DNA of 64,000 nucleotides, from positions 15,574,244 through 15,638,243 of the forward strand of contig OX637393.1 in NCBI GenBank assembly GCA_951799425.1, given 5' to 3'. Of this stretch, positions 30,019 through 41,000 are shown piece after piece. Within the stretch, counting starts at the first letter, position 1, and each line of letters opens with the position of its first letter. This stretch comes from Ilex aquifolium (lineage: Eukaryota; Streptophyta; Magnoliopsida; Aquifoliales; Aquifoliaceae). The notes below the pieces were generated by a model that saw nothing but the letters and a program-made list of their open reading frames with translations, had not been told where the DNA came from and searched no databases. Position numbers and translations under genes: made by a program.

Positions 30019-30620
30019 CTATTTGTTTGCCCCTTCCAACTGCAGTTTCCGAAGCATTTGACTTGAAATCCTAGTTCTCTTCAAATTTCCACACCAACTC
30101 CATTCCAATTCCTCAAGGCAGGGAAATCTGGACATAAGATTTTGAAGTTTGTCATCAATAATCCTGGATTTTTTTAGTTTTAATACTTTGAGATCTATAA
30201 AACCAGCAAGGCTTCTTATATCGTGTGGTTTCGGTCCCTTGCACATAAGATGTGGCACATCAATTTTGACATTCTGGTCTCCAGTGTTAGAGTTTAGTTC
30301 AAGATGCTTCAGCTGCATTAAACCAGGAACTAGCCGAAGATTGTCGTTTAGTCCTTGGTAATTTCTGATGACCAAATCTTCAATCAGAGGGAAGCTGAAG
30401 CCAATATCTAAAAACATATTTTTGTCTAGGAAGTTGATATGAATTAGATTCATCGTAAGAAACTGAGGAAGTTTTATATAACAATTTTTGTCAATCATAC
30501 AATAATACAATTCTAGTGTTTAAGCGATTTAGCAGACCGCACTGTCTGAGGAACATGATAAGAAATAAGAGCAGAGATGGGACTTTCAAGACTAGCTTTT
30601 GGAACATTCCTTTCAATCTT
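30019..30620 (-). pseudogene. F-box/LRR (FBD-type) protein fragment captured in CACTA
   Basis: The minus strand encodes leucine-rich repeats of the plant F-box/LRR family: LKHLELYYCMID, FPLIEDLVIRNY, GLMQLKHLELNSN, FIDLKVLKLKKSRI, FPCLEELEWSWCGNLKRTRI. The clean frame is 30510-30019 (163 codons). Upstream, to about 30620, the similarity continues (ESPISALISYHVPQTVRSAK) in another frame, so there is at least one frameshift. The N-terminal F-box itself is not evident, although a leader-like segment (30870-30630) lies upstream. In plants such proteins are substrate adaptors of SCF ubiquitin ligases. This copy is a truncated passenger. Confidence 0.75.
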
Positions 30621-31176
30621 AGAATTTGCTAATAATATGCATTAGAGTTAATAGTTCTGGATGGCAAACTCAACTTCTGTAACTTTTTTTCATTTATAGC
30701 CAGAGACAACATGCTATGTGGTTTATTAAGAAGCCTAGTCCTAAAGGATGAAAACGAGAAGTGAGTTCGGGGCAAAGAGGGCATCGGCGAGGGAGAAAGA
30801 GAGAGAGGGCGTCGGCGAGGGAGAGAGTGCATCGGGCAGGTTAAAATGAGGAAGTCGATCCATTTGCGGAAAAGGTAAAGAAAAGATTTTGGGGTGAGGT
30901 AAAGTAAAAGGCGAATTTAAATTAAGAAATTAGTGGCGTTTAATAAACGCCTATAATTTTTGGCATTTATTAAATGTCAAAAATAGTGGGGTTTATTAGG
31001 TTGTTTATTAGTTCTAATTTATTAGTAATTAACTTAAATTAGCCAGGAAATATTGACATTTAATAAATGCCGGCAATTAGTTGCATTTAACAAATGTTGG
31101 TAATTATCAAATACCAACGGCATTACCACTAAACATCGGCGATTAAAAGCAGGCTATCTTGACTTTTTTTGTAGTG

Positions 31177-31281
31177 CCTTTAAGGTACAGTTACCAACTT
31201 TGTAGGTTAGGTTACAATCATTTGAGATTATGTTACAACCTCTTGAGGTAAAGCTACAATCTTTTAATGTAAAATTAGTCT
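31177..31281. repeat. 21-bp minisatellite, locus 2 (right of CACTA)
   Basis: Five units such as GTTAGGTTACAATCATTTGAG and GTAAAGCTACAATCTTTTAAT, 21 bp each, continuing the array at 27965-28093. Confidence 0.85.
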
Positions 31282-31286
31282 ATATG

Positions 31287-31405
31287 TCCCTTCCATTACC
31301 CAGTACTCATTTCATACTCACACTATTGCACACAAACCTTGAGCTCTTCAACTTAAGGATCACCATCTCACGCTTTGAGTTCACAAATCATCATTAATAA
31401 ATTCT
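31287..31405 (+). repeat. Left copy of a ~150-bp host direct repeat interrupted by E3
   Basis: GTCCCTTCCATTACCCAGTA ... AATAAATTC. It continues after E3 (35396-35451) with AATTCTAAGTCTTGTTCTTT, and is duplicated with few changes at 35452-35605. E3 thus landed inside one unit of a two-unit tandem repeat. Confidence 0.8.
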
Positions 31406-31985
31406 GATGGGTCAAGCCCAAGGGCACAACTCATGTTACAAGCTCAAGGGCCCAACTTCAAAAGGTCCAGCTAGCCAAGCCCAAAGAGGTCTACACCCAG
31501 TCAAACTCATCAGGGAGCTACATCAGCTTGGCTACGTCATCAGGAGAGCATCCAGGAGCCTCACCTTCACCACCTTGGAAACAGTCAACCTTCACCTTAT
31601 CCTTTGACCGAATCTCATGGAGAACACCTCAACTGTCTCGCCCGTTGAGGAGAACTCGTGAGCTCCACCAGAATAGTTGTTTAGTTGCTATTAAGTCGCT
31701 CCAGTCTGTTAGGAGACGACTATAAATTGTAAGCCCCACCAACACTTGGGGGGCAGATCAGATGATACTCAACAGAGCATACCCCTCTCCTCTCCCTCTC
31801 AGCTTGTAACTCTCTTCTTCTTGCACACTTGAGTTAATAAAAAACCCGGCGACCCTAGCTATTCAGAAGTGGACGTAGGTCACATTGACTGAACCACTAT
31901 AATTCTTGTCTTCTCTCTACTTTAATTACTGCATTTATTATTCATACTTGACAGGTGGTGTGTAAAGTCAATTTGTGCGTCATCA
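31406..31985 (+). repeat. 5' LTR of E3
   Basis: 580 bp, starts TGATGGGTCAAGCCC and ends GTGCGTCATCA. Closely similar to the 3' LTR over its whole length; short open frames inside are shared by both LTRs and are not genes. Confidence 0.95.
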
Positions 31986-31988
31986 GTT

Positions 31989-32006
31989 TGGCGCCGTCTG
32001 TGGGAA
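31989..32006 (+). other. Primer binding site of E3
   Basis: TGGCGCCGTCTGTGGGAA, identical to the E2 site and in the same position three bases after the LTR. Confidence 0.85.
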
Positions 32007-32048
32007 CCGACAAACTTCTCACTTCTAATCACTCCCTCTGTTGAACCT

Positions 32049-33200
32049 ATGGCGATCACCACCAGATCGATGAATCAACCTGAGGATAACCAACCAAGAG
32101 AAGAGGAGGTTGCTCCTCCCCCAACCAATCTTGTCCCAAGTACGCAGCAGATGCTGGAGACCATGCAGGAGCTTGTGGCCCAGAACCAGCAGATCCTTTA
32201 ACTAATGCTCGTTGTGCAAGGAGGAGCACAACCTAGACCTCAAGTGAGAGGAGCTCCACGCCTTGAGCGTCAAGGAGCTCCCCACATGGGTGCTCCCCCT
32301 TTGGGCGCCACATTTGGAGCCCATTTGGGCGCCCCACCCATGGGAACCCCCTTGGGCGCCCAGCATGAGAGAGCTCCCCATGAGGGACCTCCACCTCCTC
32401 CTCCTCCAGCTCATGCACCACATAGTGAAGACCCTTATCTCTAAGAGGATGAGGGTGAAAACCAAAGCATGGAGCATGGGAGCCATTTCCATGATCATTC
32501 CAGAGGAGCTCCCAACCATTGGGATGAGAAAATTAAGGAGGTACAAAATCAACTCGGTGATGTCTTCAACGCCATGAAGGCGCAGGGACCCGAGACAGTG
32601 GACTACCTCGTAAGGCGAACAGACACACCTTTCAAGCCAGACGTGGCGAACTACCCCCTTCCTCAAAAGTTTAAAATGTCATCTGTGGAGACCTTTGACA
32701 GAACGAAGGATCCACTAGACCACCTCGAAACTTACAAAACTCTAATGTAGCTGTACAATGTCCTCGACGAGATCATGTGTAGGGCGTTCCCAACCACCTT
32801 GAAGGGATCAGTGCGACAATGGTTAGCCAAACTCACCCCGGCCTCCATAGGCTCCTTCGTCGAACTGAGCAGATCCTTTGTGACACAGTTCATTGGTGGA
32901 CGCCGCCAGCAGAAGCCTGTCACCCATCTGCTAAGCATAAAGCAGGACCAAGATGAGAGCCTGAGAAACTACCTCACTCGTTTTAACGAGGGGGTCCTTC
33001 AGGTCGAAGAGCCCGATGAAAAAGTCATCATGACCGCCTTCCTGGGAGGCCTCCGATCATCGAGTTTCCTTTTCTCCGTGATGAAACGCCCACCAAAGAG
33101 CATGCCAGAACTATTGGCAAAAGTTCAAAAATATATGAATGCTGAGGAAATCAACAGGTCTAGGCGAGGTGAATCATCTCGCGGATCGCCAAAATCTTGA
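32049..33200 (+). pseudogene. Gag of E3, three in-frame stops
   Basis: From ATG 32049 one frame of 384 codons runs to a stop at 33200. It is interrupted only by stops at 32199 (TAA), 32442 (TAA) and 32748 (TAG), with no frameshift. The N-terminal part is Gly/Pro/Ala-rich with repeated GAP and LGA motifs. The C-terminal half is a typical retrotransposon gag capsid domain (FDRTKDPLDHLETYKTLM; GSVRQWLAKLTPASIGSFVE; LLSIKQDQDESLRNYLTRFN), alignable with E2 gag (FDGTKDPVDHLNTYKNQMEL). It ends just after KAQKYMNAEE-like sequence; the Cys/His knuckle is missing. Dead as read, but structurally preserved. Confidence 0.85.
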
Positions 33201-33204
33201 CCTG

Positions 33205-33590
33205 CCTCTACACTGTTCTCAAACAGGCAGCCTATCTCCAGCTTAGCGGCTCTCTTGCGGGTCGCCAAAAAAGCTTGTCATATCCCTGCACTGCTCTTAA
33301 GCAGGCAGCCTATCTCCAGCTTAGCGGCTCTCTTGCGGGTCGCCAAAAAAATTTGGCATATCCCTGCTCTGCTCTTAAGCAGGCAGCCTATCTCTGCACT
33401 GCTCTTAAGCAGACAGCCTATCTCCAGCTTAGCGGCTCTCTCGAAGGTCGCCAAAAAAGTCTGGCATATCTCTGCTCTACTCTTAAGCAGGCAGCCTACC
33501 TCTGCACTGCTCTCAAGCAGGCAGCCCACCTACCTCTGCACTGCTCTCAAGCAGGCAGCCTATACCTCCAGCTTAAAGACTATCTCATGG
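33205..33590. repeat. 78-bp tandem repeat in E3
   Basis: AGGCAGCC recurs at 33225, 33303 and 33381 (78-bp spacing), then at 33411 (30-bp sub-unit) and 33489. Each long unit contains CTTAGCGGCTCTCTTGCGGG and TCGCCAAAAAA. 78 is a multiple of three, so the plus strand stays open (33197-33670) as a 26-residue repeat (ALKQAAYLQLSGSLAGRQK). Coding significance is doubtful. Confidence 0.85.
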
Positions 33591-33879
33591 GTCGCCAAAA
33601 GCTCGGTCTCAAAAGGTGTAGTTCTCTCACGAGTAGTCCTCAAATTCTACATTTGCTCTCGCACAAGTAGCCTGCCTCTCTCTCTAGGTTATCATGTTAA
33701 ATATTTTAATGTTTGGAATAACATTATTTTTGCCATCTCTAGGCAGGATCTTGAAACTTCGGTCGTCTGCAACCCGAGGGACTACATTAGATCAGCGTAC
33801 CCCGCTGCCTGGCCGCCCTAGTCAGCCGCCCTGGTCACCCAGATCAGCCACTGCACGCCCCTCTACGCAGGATTCCTCG

Positions 33880-34320
33880 CCAAAATGCCACCTACTTCAG
33901 TGGAGCTCGCCCAAGGGAGCTCGCCAGGTCCCAGGCTCGCCCAAGCTCCCCAAAAGGCCTCATGCTTGCCAAAGCTCCCAAGGCAGTCCCAGGCTGGCGC
34001 CCAGACCCCCTCTGGAGCTCAGGCTGGCGCCCAGACCCCCTTTGGAGCCCAGACTGGTGCCCAGGCAACACCCTTAGGCTCCCAGACCTCCTCTGGAGCT
34101 CAGGATGGCGCCCAAACCCCCTTTGCTCGCCCAAATGAGCCAGTCTAGCGCCTGGAGAGGAGCAGACCCCCTTTACTCACCCAAATGAGCCAGCCTAGCG
34201 CCTGGAGAGGGGCAGACCCCCTTTGCTCACCCAAATGAGCCAAAGAGAGGTGTAAACCCCCTTTGCTCGCCCAAGATGCCCAAGGCAGCCCCAGGCTCGC
34301 CCAAGATGCTCCAAACGGGG
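33880..34320. repeat. Degenerate GCTCGCCCAAG / CTGGCGCCCAGACCCCC repeats in E3
   Basis: GC-rich words repeat irregularly: GCTCGCCCAAG several times (33908-34310) and GGCGCCCAGACCCCCT near 33980-34130; a 60-bp block (CCTGGAGAGGAGCAGACCCC) is duplicated at 34150 and 34200. Open frames here are products of the repeat. Confidence 0.75.
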
Positions 34321-34725
34321 CTTATAATATATCAAATCGAAACTCTCGACGAGATCTACAAAACACACAACCTTTGGATGTGATTGATGCTGTAAAAAGT
34401 CCAAAAAAGGCTCAGAAATAGTTGTTTTGGCCTCCCGAAGTCTTTTCAAAAAAAAAAAAAAAAAACTGCTTGCCCAGGACCCTACCTGCTCGCCCAAGAC
34501 AAAGTGTGCTCGCCCAAAAGCTGCCTGGTCGCCCAAAACCGTGCACCCAGCTCTCTGATCGAAGTTTTGACCGTAACTTTTGCTCCGCTACTCGAAATGA
34601 GGCTTATAATATATCAAATCGAAGTTCTCGGCGAGCCCTACAAGACACATAGCCTTTGGCTGTGACTGATGCTGTTAAAAGCTCAAAAAATGCCTAAAAG
34701 CACAGGTTTTGGCCTCCCGAAGTTT
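34318..34725 (+). repeat. Direct duplication of ~125 bp in E3
   Basis: The segment GGGGCTTATAATATATCAAA ... GGCCTCCCGAAGT at 34316-34440 recurs at 34601-34725 with scattered changes. Between them lie an A run and more CTCGCCCA words. Confidence 0.8.
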
Positions 34726-34814
34726 TTCCAGTTATGCTGGTCAGCCGAAAATTCAAATTCAATAGAATGCCCTCCTCTCTAAGTTCCATTGGACACAGGG
34801 CATTGGGGGGAAAA

Positions 34815-35395
34815 TGATGGGCCAAGCCCAAGGGCCCAACGTATGTTACAAGTCCAAGGGCCCAACTTCAAGAGGTCTAGCTAGCCAAGCCCAAAGAGGT
34901 CTACACCCAGTCAAGCTCATCAGGGAGCTACATCATCTTAGCTACGTCATCAGGAGAGCATCCAGGAGCCTCACCTTCACCACCTTGGAAACAGTCAACC
35001 TTCACCTCATCCTTTGACCGAATCTCATGGAGAACACCTCAACTGTCTCGCCCGTTGAGGAGAAGTCGTGAGCTCCACCAGAATAGTTGCTTAGTTGCTA
35101 TTAAGTCGCTCCAGTCTGTTAGGAGACGACTATAAATTGTAAGTCCCACCAACACTTGGGGGGCAGATCAGATGATACTCAACAGAGCATACCCCTCTCC
35201 TCTCCCTCTCAGCTTGTAACTCTCTTCTTCTTGCACACTTGAGTTAATAAAAGACCCGGCGACCCTAGCCATTCAGAAGTGGACGTAGGTCACATTGATC
35301 GAATCAGTATAATTCTTGTCTTCTCTCTACTTTAATTACTGCATTTATTATTCATACTTGACAGGTGGTGTGTAAAGCCAATTTGTGCATCATCA
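34815..35395 (+). repeat. 3' LTR of E3
   Basis: 581 bp, TGATGGGCCAAGCCC ... GTGCATCATCA, followed by target duplication AATTC. Confidence 0.95.
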
Positions 35396-35451
35396 AATTC
35401 TAAGTCTTGTTCTTTGGAAAACATAGTTAATGTCCGTAAAAACATAGTTAA

Positions 35452-35605
35452 TGTCCCTTCCATTGCCCAGTACTCATTTCATACTCACACTATTGCACAC
35501 AAACCTTGAGTTCTTCAACTTAAGCATCACCATCTCACACTTTGAGTTCACACATCATCAATAATAAATTCTAAGGCTTGTTCTTTGGAAAACATAGTTA
35601 ATGTA
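35452..35605 (+). repeat. Right copy of the ~150-bp host direct repeat
   Basis: GTCCCTTCCATTGCCCAGTA ... GAAAACATAGTTAATGT, matching 31287-31405 plus 35396-35451. Confidence 0.8.
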
Positions 35606-35678
35606 TGTAAAAACCAAAATATTTATTATTGCTAACCACATAATCAAATCAATGACCTCATTCACCCCACACCCTACA

Positions 35679-36247
35679 GGTCCATTTGGTTAGAAAGAAA
35701 ACAATGATGAAAAATGAAAGTGATAAAAAATGAAGTGAAAAAATAGAAAATGAGAAAATATATTTTCATGCATGTATTTGGTTAGTATGAAAAACTTACA
35801 AGAAAATTAAAAAAAAAAAAATTCATTCTATTTTTTGAAAGAAAAGAAAGTTACAAGAATTTTTTTTAGTTATTTAAATTACCCTTAATTATATTAAATC
35901 AATCTAAAGAAGAAAAAAAAATATGTATTATAATTAAAAGTTAAATTTTTTTTTTTAAAAAAAAGTGACTTCTAACCCAATTCTGTGACAATCATAAGCT
36001 CAACCCCAAATTTTCAGGTCAGATTTTATGGTTAACCTAACTCATACCAAGTTTTTTTAAAAATAATAACAAATTGAATATTCTAAGAAAAGTAAAGGTA
36101 TAATGGGAGTTTAGAATATAGATCATAATTTTCTTGCTTTTCCTTGTGTTTTTTTACAGAAAAAAAAGTGTTAGTTGTGAGAAAATCTAAGTATGAAACA
36201 ATATTACTTTTTCTATCATTTTTCATTTCATGCTAACCAAACACATG
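35679..36247. mobile_element. Candidate MITE with GTTTGGTTAG ends
   Basis: The left edge GGTCCATTTGGTTAGAAAGA and the reversed right edge CATGTGTTTGGTTAGCATGA share the ATTTGGTTAG core; GATGAAAAATGAAAG on the left matches ATGAAAAATGATAG on the reversed right. A third end-like word (TATTTGGTTAGTATGA) lies near 35775, suggesting nesting. Flanking duplication not resolved. Confidence 0.5.
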
Positions 36248-36611
36248 AGCAGAGCCTTGAAATCCTATAGACAATTTATAAGTTTTATGTAAAAGGGCAA
36301 GGAACTTGGATGAACTAATGCAAATGGGTGTAAGACTTGCTATTTTTTCCATTTTCGTTGATTAGTTGAAACTTAATTTATCTTTCTACTTTTGCTGTTC
36401 TTTCCAAATTAAATGCGTGGAATAGATAAAATCACAAGAAAATTTAAAAATCAAGTAAGGGAAACTTCTTGTTTATTTCATTCCTCACATCCAAGATTAC
36501 ATCCTAGATCATTAGATAGAAATCCAAAAATGAAAAGAGAAACAAAAAAAATTGGCAACCTAGAGCAAAGCAAAGATACTTTATTAGAATAAAGGAAAAA
36601 TAGGGAAAAGA
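36248..36611. other. AT-rich spacer left of the LINE end
   Basis: No gene or repeat recognised up to the T run that marks the LINE tail. Confidence 0.4.
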
Positions 36612-36692
36612 TTTTTTTTTTTTTTTGGGGGGGAGGACATACTGGCATTGCCCCGTAAGCTAGAACATTACAATCTTAATCAATATAAAACC
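36612..36692 (-). mobile_element. LINE 3' end with poly(A), piece 1 of 3
   Basis: T15 at 36612-36626 is the poly(A) tail of a minus-strand element; upstream on that strand is CTTACGGGGCAATGCCAGTA, a plausible 3' UTR end. The sequence is interrupted at 36692 by the copia element and resumes at 50862 after its duplicated AAACC. Confidence 0.6.
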
Positions 36693-37551
36693 TGTTGGAA
36701 ATAATGGTATATTTATTTAAAAAATCATTAAGTATTGAATGAGAAATTGTTAAAATCTTTGTGACTTTTAGGAGCAATTGACAAGGTTGTTAAAGTCTTT
36801 GTAACTTTTGGGAGCAATTGAAAAGGTGTGAAGTGAATATGACATGAAATGCTACTAATTCAAAATTTGTGACTTTTGGTTAAAGACATCAATCCAAATA
36901 GTTACATCTTTTCATAAAGTCACCATTAACACCTTTTGGTTAAAAGACACCATTACAAATAATCACAACTTTTCATAAAGTCACCATTGATACCCTTTGG
37001 ACTAAAAGACACCATTACATATGGTTACACCCTTTATGAAAAGCCACTAGTGAGATTATAAATAGGTGATTCCTTGCACTCTCAAAATATAACATTGAAC
37101 AATTTAAGAATTACTCTCTCATTTTAGTTCTTTCAATTATCCAAAATACTGAATTAAGTATTTAGTCTTTTTTCTCTCTCTCTCTCTGTGCATATTGCTG
37201 CATTATTATTTCAAGTTTGGTTCAAATATAAACACAGAATTGTGTTCGTTGGATGGAGATTGAAGTGTTGTATCTTCAATAACGAAATTTGTTCTCTCTT
37301 GGGAGACAGTTACTTATCAACCTTAAGCACCGAGAGGGAGCAAATCTGTCTTAAGGAAATTGTGATTATACAGGGCTCGGATTATTGTTTTTATTATTGG
37401 ATTTCTAGTTTTCTGGATTGTTTTATTCGTGGTGTTCTACGTCAATGTAAGTGCACTAGTTTCGATTTCTATACATCCTGTTTAGATTAGTGCATAAGTT
37501 AGACTTTATATAGTTTAATATAATCTAATTATATGCACATTTTCTATAACA
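36693..37551 (+). repeat. 5' LTR of the copia element
   Basis: 859 bp with ends TGTTG and TAACA. It holds a local duplication of about 40 bp (TTGTTAAAGTCTTTGTAACT near 36786) that the 3' LTR lacks. No tRNA-Met-type primer site is obvious after it. The 100-codon open frame at 37188-37490 has no family. Confidence 0.9.
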
Positions 37552-37727
37552 CTCTTAAGACATATTTATTTTATAATTAGATTAAGTACTGCTATAAGTC
37601 AAAAATAGAATTTTGTATTTTGTTACTGTTTTTACTTTCATTAATTATTATACTTATCACAAATCAGAATTGTGCATCCTGTTAGACTGTTGATTTTTAA
37701 ATTATTGCTTCTGTTTGTGTAACATAA

Positions 37728-38900
37728 ATGGCAACCTCAAATGATTTTATTCATCTTACTCTTGTTAGTACAACAGTTGTTCCTACTACAGTAAGTGTGT
37801 CTCATGGGAAAAAGTCCGAGAAGTTCAATGGCTCGGACTTCAAATGTTGGCAATCTAAGATGCTTTTCTATCTCACCACCCTTAATCTTGCAAAGTTTCT
37901 TAAGGAGGATGTTCTTTCACTTGAAGAGAATGAAACAAATGTGGAAAAAGTGGTTGTTGTGGATGCTTGAAAACACTTGGATTTCTTGTGTAGAAATTAC
38001 ATTCTCAATGGGTTAGACAATGAATTATACAATGTGTACAGTGCAGTAAAAACTACGAAACAAACTTTGGGAGTCCTTAGATAAATAGTACAAGACCGAG
38101 AATGCCGGCACGAAGAAGTTCATTGTCGATAAATTCTTGAATTTCAAAATGGTGGATTCTAAGACTGTTATCTCCCAGGTTTAAGAAATTCAAGTAATCC
38201 TTCATGACATCCATGTCGAGGGAATGTCTCTTAGTGATTCATTCCAAGGCTGCAATTGTGGAGAAATTACCACCCCTATGAAAGGATTTCAAGAACTATC
38301 TCAAGCATAAGCGCAAAGGAATGAAACTTAAAGAATTGATTGTTCGCTTGAGGATCTAGAAGGATAACCGTAAATCCGAGAAAAAAAAATGGAGTTTTTA
38401 ATTCCATGGAATCTAAGGCCAACATAGTTGAAAGTGGAACCAAGACTAACAAGAAAAGGAAGCACAGTGGCGAAGGTCCAAATCAAGGATCGAAGAAATT
38501 CAAGGGCAAGTGCTACAATTGTGTCAAACCGGGGCATATCTCAAAAGATTGTCGTAAGCCAAATAATTTTAAGAAGCCTAATGCTCAAGCAAATATGACT
38601 GAAACGGACAAGTTTTCTGTGGAAGTCAATGACATGAATCTCTCCGCAGTTGTTTCAAAATGCAACTTGGTGGGTAACCTCAAAGAGTGGTGGGTGGACA
38701 CCAGTTCTACTCGACATATTTATTCCAACAAATGGATGTTCTTTACTTATAAAAAAATAGAGAATGATGAACAACTCTATATGGAGAATTCCTCTACTTC
38801 CAAGGTTGAAGGAAGTGGCAAGGTGATACTCAAGATGACATCCGACAAGGAACTCACCTTGAATGAAGTGCTTCATGTCTCAGATATTCACAAGAGCTAG
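37728..38900 (+). pseudogene. Copia gag and protease region
   Basis: Gag starts at ATG 37728 (SEKFNGSDFKCWQSKMLFYL, the copia gag N-terminal pattern) and breaks near 37970. The nucleocapsid knuckle CYNCVKPGHISKDC lies at about 38511-38552. The protease region follows (WWVDTSSTRHIYSNKWMFFT near 38690), where the usual D-S/T-G-A active-site pattern reads DTSS, so it is probably inactive. The frame from 38406 stays open to 38900. Stops and frame changes separate the blocks. Confidence 0.85.
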
Positions 38901-39900
38901 TGTCCGATTCCTTGCTTAGCAAGAATGGCTTTAAGTTAGTCTTTGTATCCGAAAAATTTATACTCACTAAGAATGAGATGTTTGTAGGGAAGGGATATAT
39001 GAGTGATGGACTTTTTAAGCTCAATGTAATGACTATTGTACCCACATCTTCTAATAATAAGAATGAGATGAATTCTTCTTATTTGCTTGAGCCTTCTAAT
39101 GTGTGGCATGCTAGACTAGGACATGTTAATTGTGATGCAATTAGAAGATTAGTTAATTTGAATGATTTGCTTAAGATGTCTATTGATCCAAATCATAAAT
39201 GTCAGACTCATGTAGAATCAAAGTTGGCAAGAACATCTTTCAAGTCAATTGAAAGAAGTACATAACCTCTTGAATTAATTCATAGTGATGTTTGTGACTT
39301 AACGTTTGTGCAAACAAGATGTGGTAAAAAGTATTTTATTACTTTTATTGATGATTGCCCAAGATACTGTTATGTTTACTTAATTAGAAGTAAATATGAA
39401 GCTATTGATATGTTCAAGCATTATAAGAATGAAGTTGAGAATCAACTTAGTAAAAAGATAAAAGCACTAAGAAGTAATAGGGGAGGTGAATATAAATCTC
39501 CTTTCGAGGAGTTTTGTGTAACACATGGAATCATTCACAAAACGACTATCCCCTATTCACCTCAATCAAATGGCATAGCTGAACGCAAAAATCGAACATT
39601 GAAAGAAATGATGAATGCTATGTTGTCAAGTTCGGGAGCACCCCAAAACTTGTGGGGGTGAAGCCTTATTATCTGATAATTATATTCTTAACAAGGCGCC
39701 TCATAAGAAAACTAATAAGGCACCATATGAATTATGTAAAGGTCGAAGACCTTCCTATAAGTTCGGGTGTCTAGCAAAAGTGGCAATTCCTAAACCTAAA
39801 AATGTTAAGATAGGACCAAAAATAATTGATTGTGTATTGATTGGTTATGCCCAAAACAGTAGTGCATATCGATTTCTTGTTCATAAATCTGAGATTTCTG
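38900..39900 (+). pseudogene. Copia integrase region
   Basis: The pre-integrase zinc-binding part is VWHARLGHVNCDAIRRLVN (about 39100), followed by the core: FITFIDDCPRYCYVYLI (39330), LRSNRGGEYKSPFEEFC (39465), SPQSNGIAERKNRTLKEMM (39560). The second catalytic Asp of the DDE triad (normally in RSDRGGEY) reads Asn here, a G-to-A change. Frame breaks at 39265 and about 39660. The C-terminal part continues to about 39900. Confidence 0.85.
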
Positions 39901-40148
39901 GTATGCATATTAATACAATTATTGAGTCAAGGAATGCGTCATTATTTGAAAATAATTTTTCATTTAATATATCACATGAATCAAGCTCATTAAAGAGCCC
40001 AATTGAGGCTACAATTAGTAATGGTCAAAATGAGGAGTTCATTGAAGATGAACCTAGACGTAGCAATAGGACAAAGGCTTAGAAGTCATTTGGTCCGAAT
40101 TTTCTAACTTATTTATTATAAAATGATCCTCAAAATTTCAGAGAAGCT

Positions 40149-41000
40149 ATGTCCTCCCCCGAAGCTCCTTATTGGAAGGAAGCTGTCGATTCTGAAATCG
40201 AATCAATTATGAGAAATCATACATGGGAGTTGGTGGATCTTCTACCAGATAACAAACCTTTAGGCTGTAAATGGATCTTTAAAAAGAAGATGAAAGTCGA
40301 TGGATCCATTGACAAGTACAAAGATAGACTTGTAGCCAAATGATATAAACAAAGGGAATGATTGGATTATTTTGACATTTATTCACCAACTACGAGAATT
40401 ACTTCCATACGGATGTTAATTGCTATAGCTGTATTCAATGGACTTGAAATACATCAAATGGATGTAAAGACAACGTTCTTAAATGGTGAATTAGATGAAG
40501 AAATATACATGGAACAATGTGAGGGGTTCAGTGCTAATGGACAAGAAAAAAAAAGTATGCAAGCTTATTAAATCTCTGTATAGTTTAAAACAAGCACCGA
40601 AGCAGTGACATGAAAAATTTGACAAAGCAATGTTATCAAATGGGTTCAAAATAAATGAGTGTGACAAATGTGTATATGTCAAGAGCTCTCATAGTGGATA
40701 CGTTATTGTATGTCTTTATGTTGACGACATGCTAATTATAAGCAGCAATAACGATGTCATTAAAGCTACCAAGCAGATGTTGACAAATAGGTTTGAAATG
40801 AAAGACTTAGGTGTTGCTGATGTTATATTAGGTATTAAAATTTCTAAAACGTCAGATGGTCTCATCTTATCTCAAACTCATTATATTGAAAAAGTAATTG
40901 ATAAGTTCATGAAGTATGAGATAAAACCTATGAGAACACATGTCAATGTTAATATACATCTTTCTAAGAATAAGGGTAATAGCATATTATAGTTGGAATA
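40149..41000 (+). pseudogene. Copia reverse transcriptase region
   Basis: RT blocks in three frames: WKEAVDSEIESIMRNHTWEL (40170), MDVKTTFLNGELDEEIYMEQ (40460) and the catalytic YVDDM with LIISSNND (40720-40750). Broken by stops near 40341 and 40571. Confidence 0.9.

Larger units (their letters stand above)
28094..31176. mobile_element. CACTA (En/Spm-type) transposon, non-autonomous, with captured gene pieces
   Basis: The right terminus, reversed, reads CACTACAAAAAAAGTCAAGA, a classical CACTA end. The left terminus reads TACTACTAGAATTTTC, one change from CACTAC. The 3-bp flanks are CAT and CCT (one mismatch). Subterminal repeats of AAACGCC/GGCGTTT and CATTTATTAAATG cluster in the first 260 and last 230 bp, as expected for transposase binding zones. 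No transposase is recognised. The interior holds F-box/LRR debris (30019-30620), a second protein-like fragment (29265-29925) and a hAT MITE (29301-29769). It sits in a 21-bp minisatellite. Confidence 0.75.
31406..35395 (+). mobile_element. E3: gag-only Tat-like LTR retrotransposon, 4.0 kb
   Basis: Complete in structure: LTRs 31406-31985 and 34815-35395, target duplication AATTC (31401-31405 and 35396-35400), PBS at 31989 identical to E2, polypurine CATTGGGGGGAAAA before the 3' LTR. The interior encodes only gag (three stops). No protease, reverse transcriptase, RNase H or integrase is present. In their place lie tandem repeats (33205-33590, 33880-34320). It must have depended on another element for enzymes. 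A related solo LTR is at 23650-24212. Confidence 0.9.

Noticed and set aside
33197..33821. Plus-strand repeat proteins in E3 (ALKQAAYLQLSGSL...)
   Set aside because: Two overlapping frames are open across a 78-bp tandem repeat, so openness is due to the repeat period, not coding.
37552..37727. tRNA-Met primer binding site for the copia element
   Set aside because: No match to the usual TGGTATCAGAGC was found after the 5' LTR; either it is degraded or another primer was used, so none is annotated.
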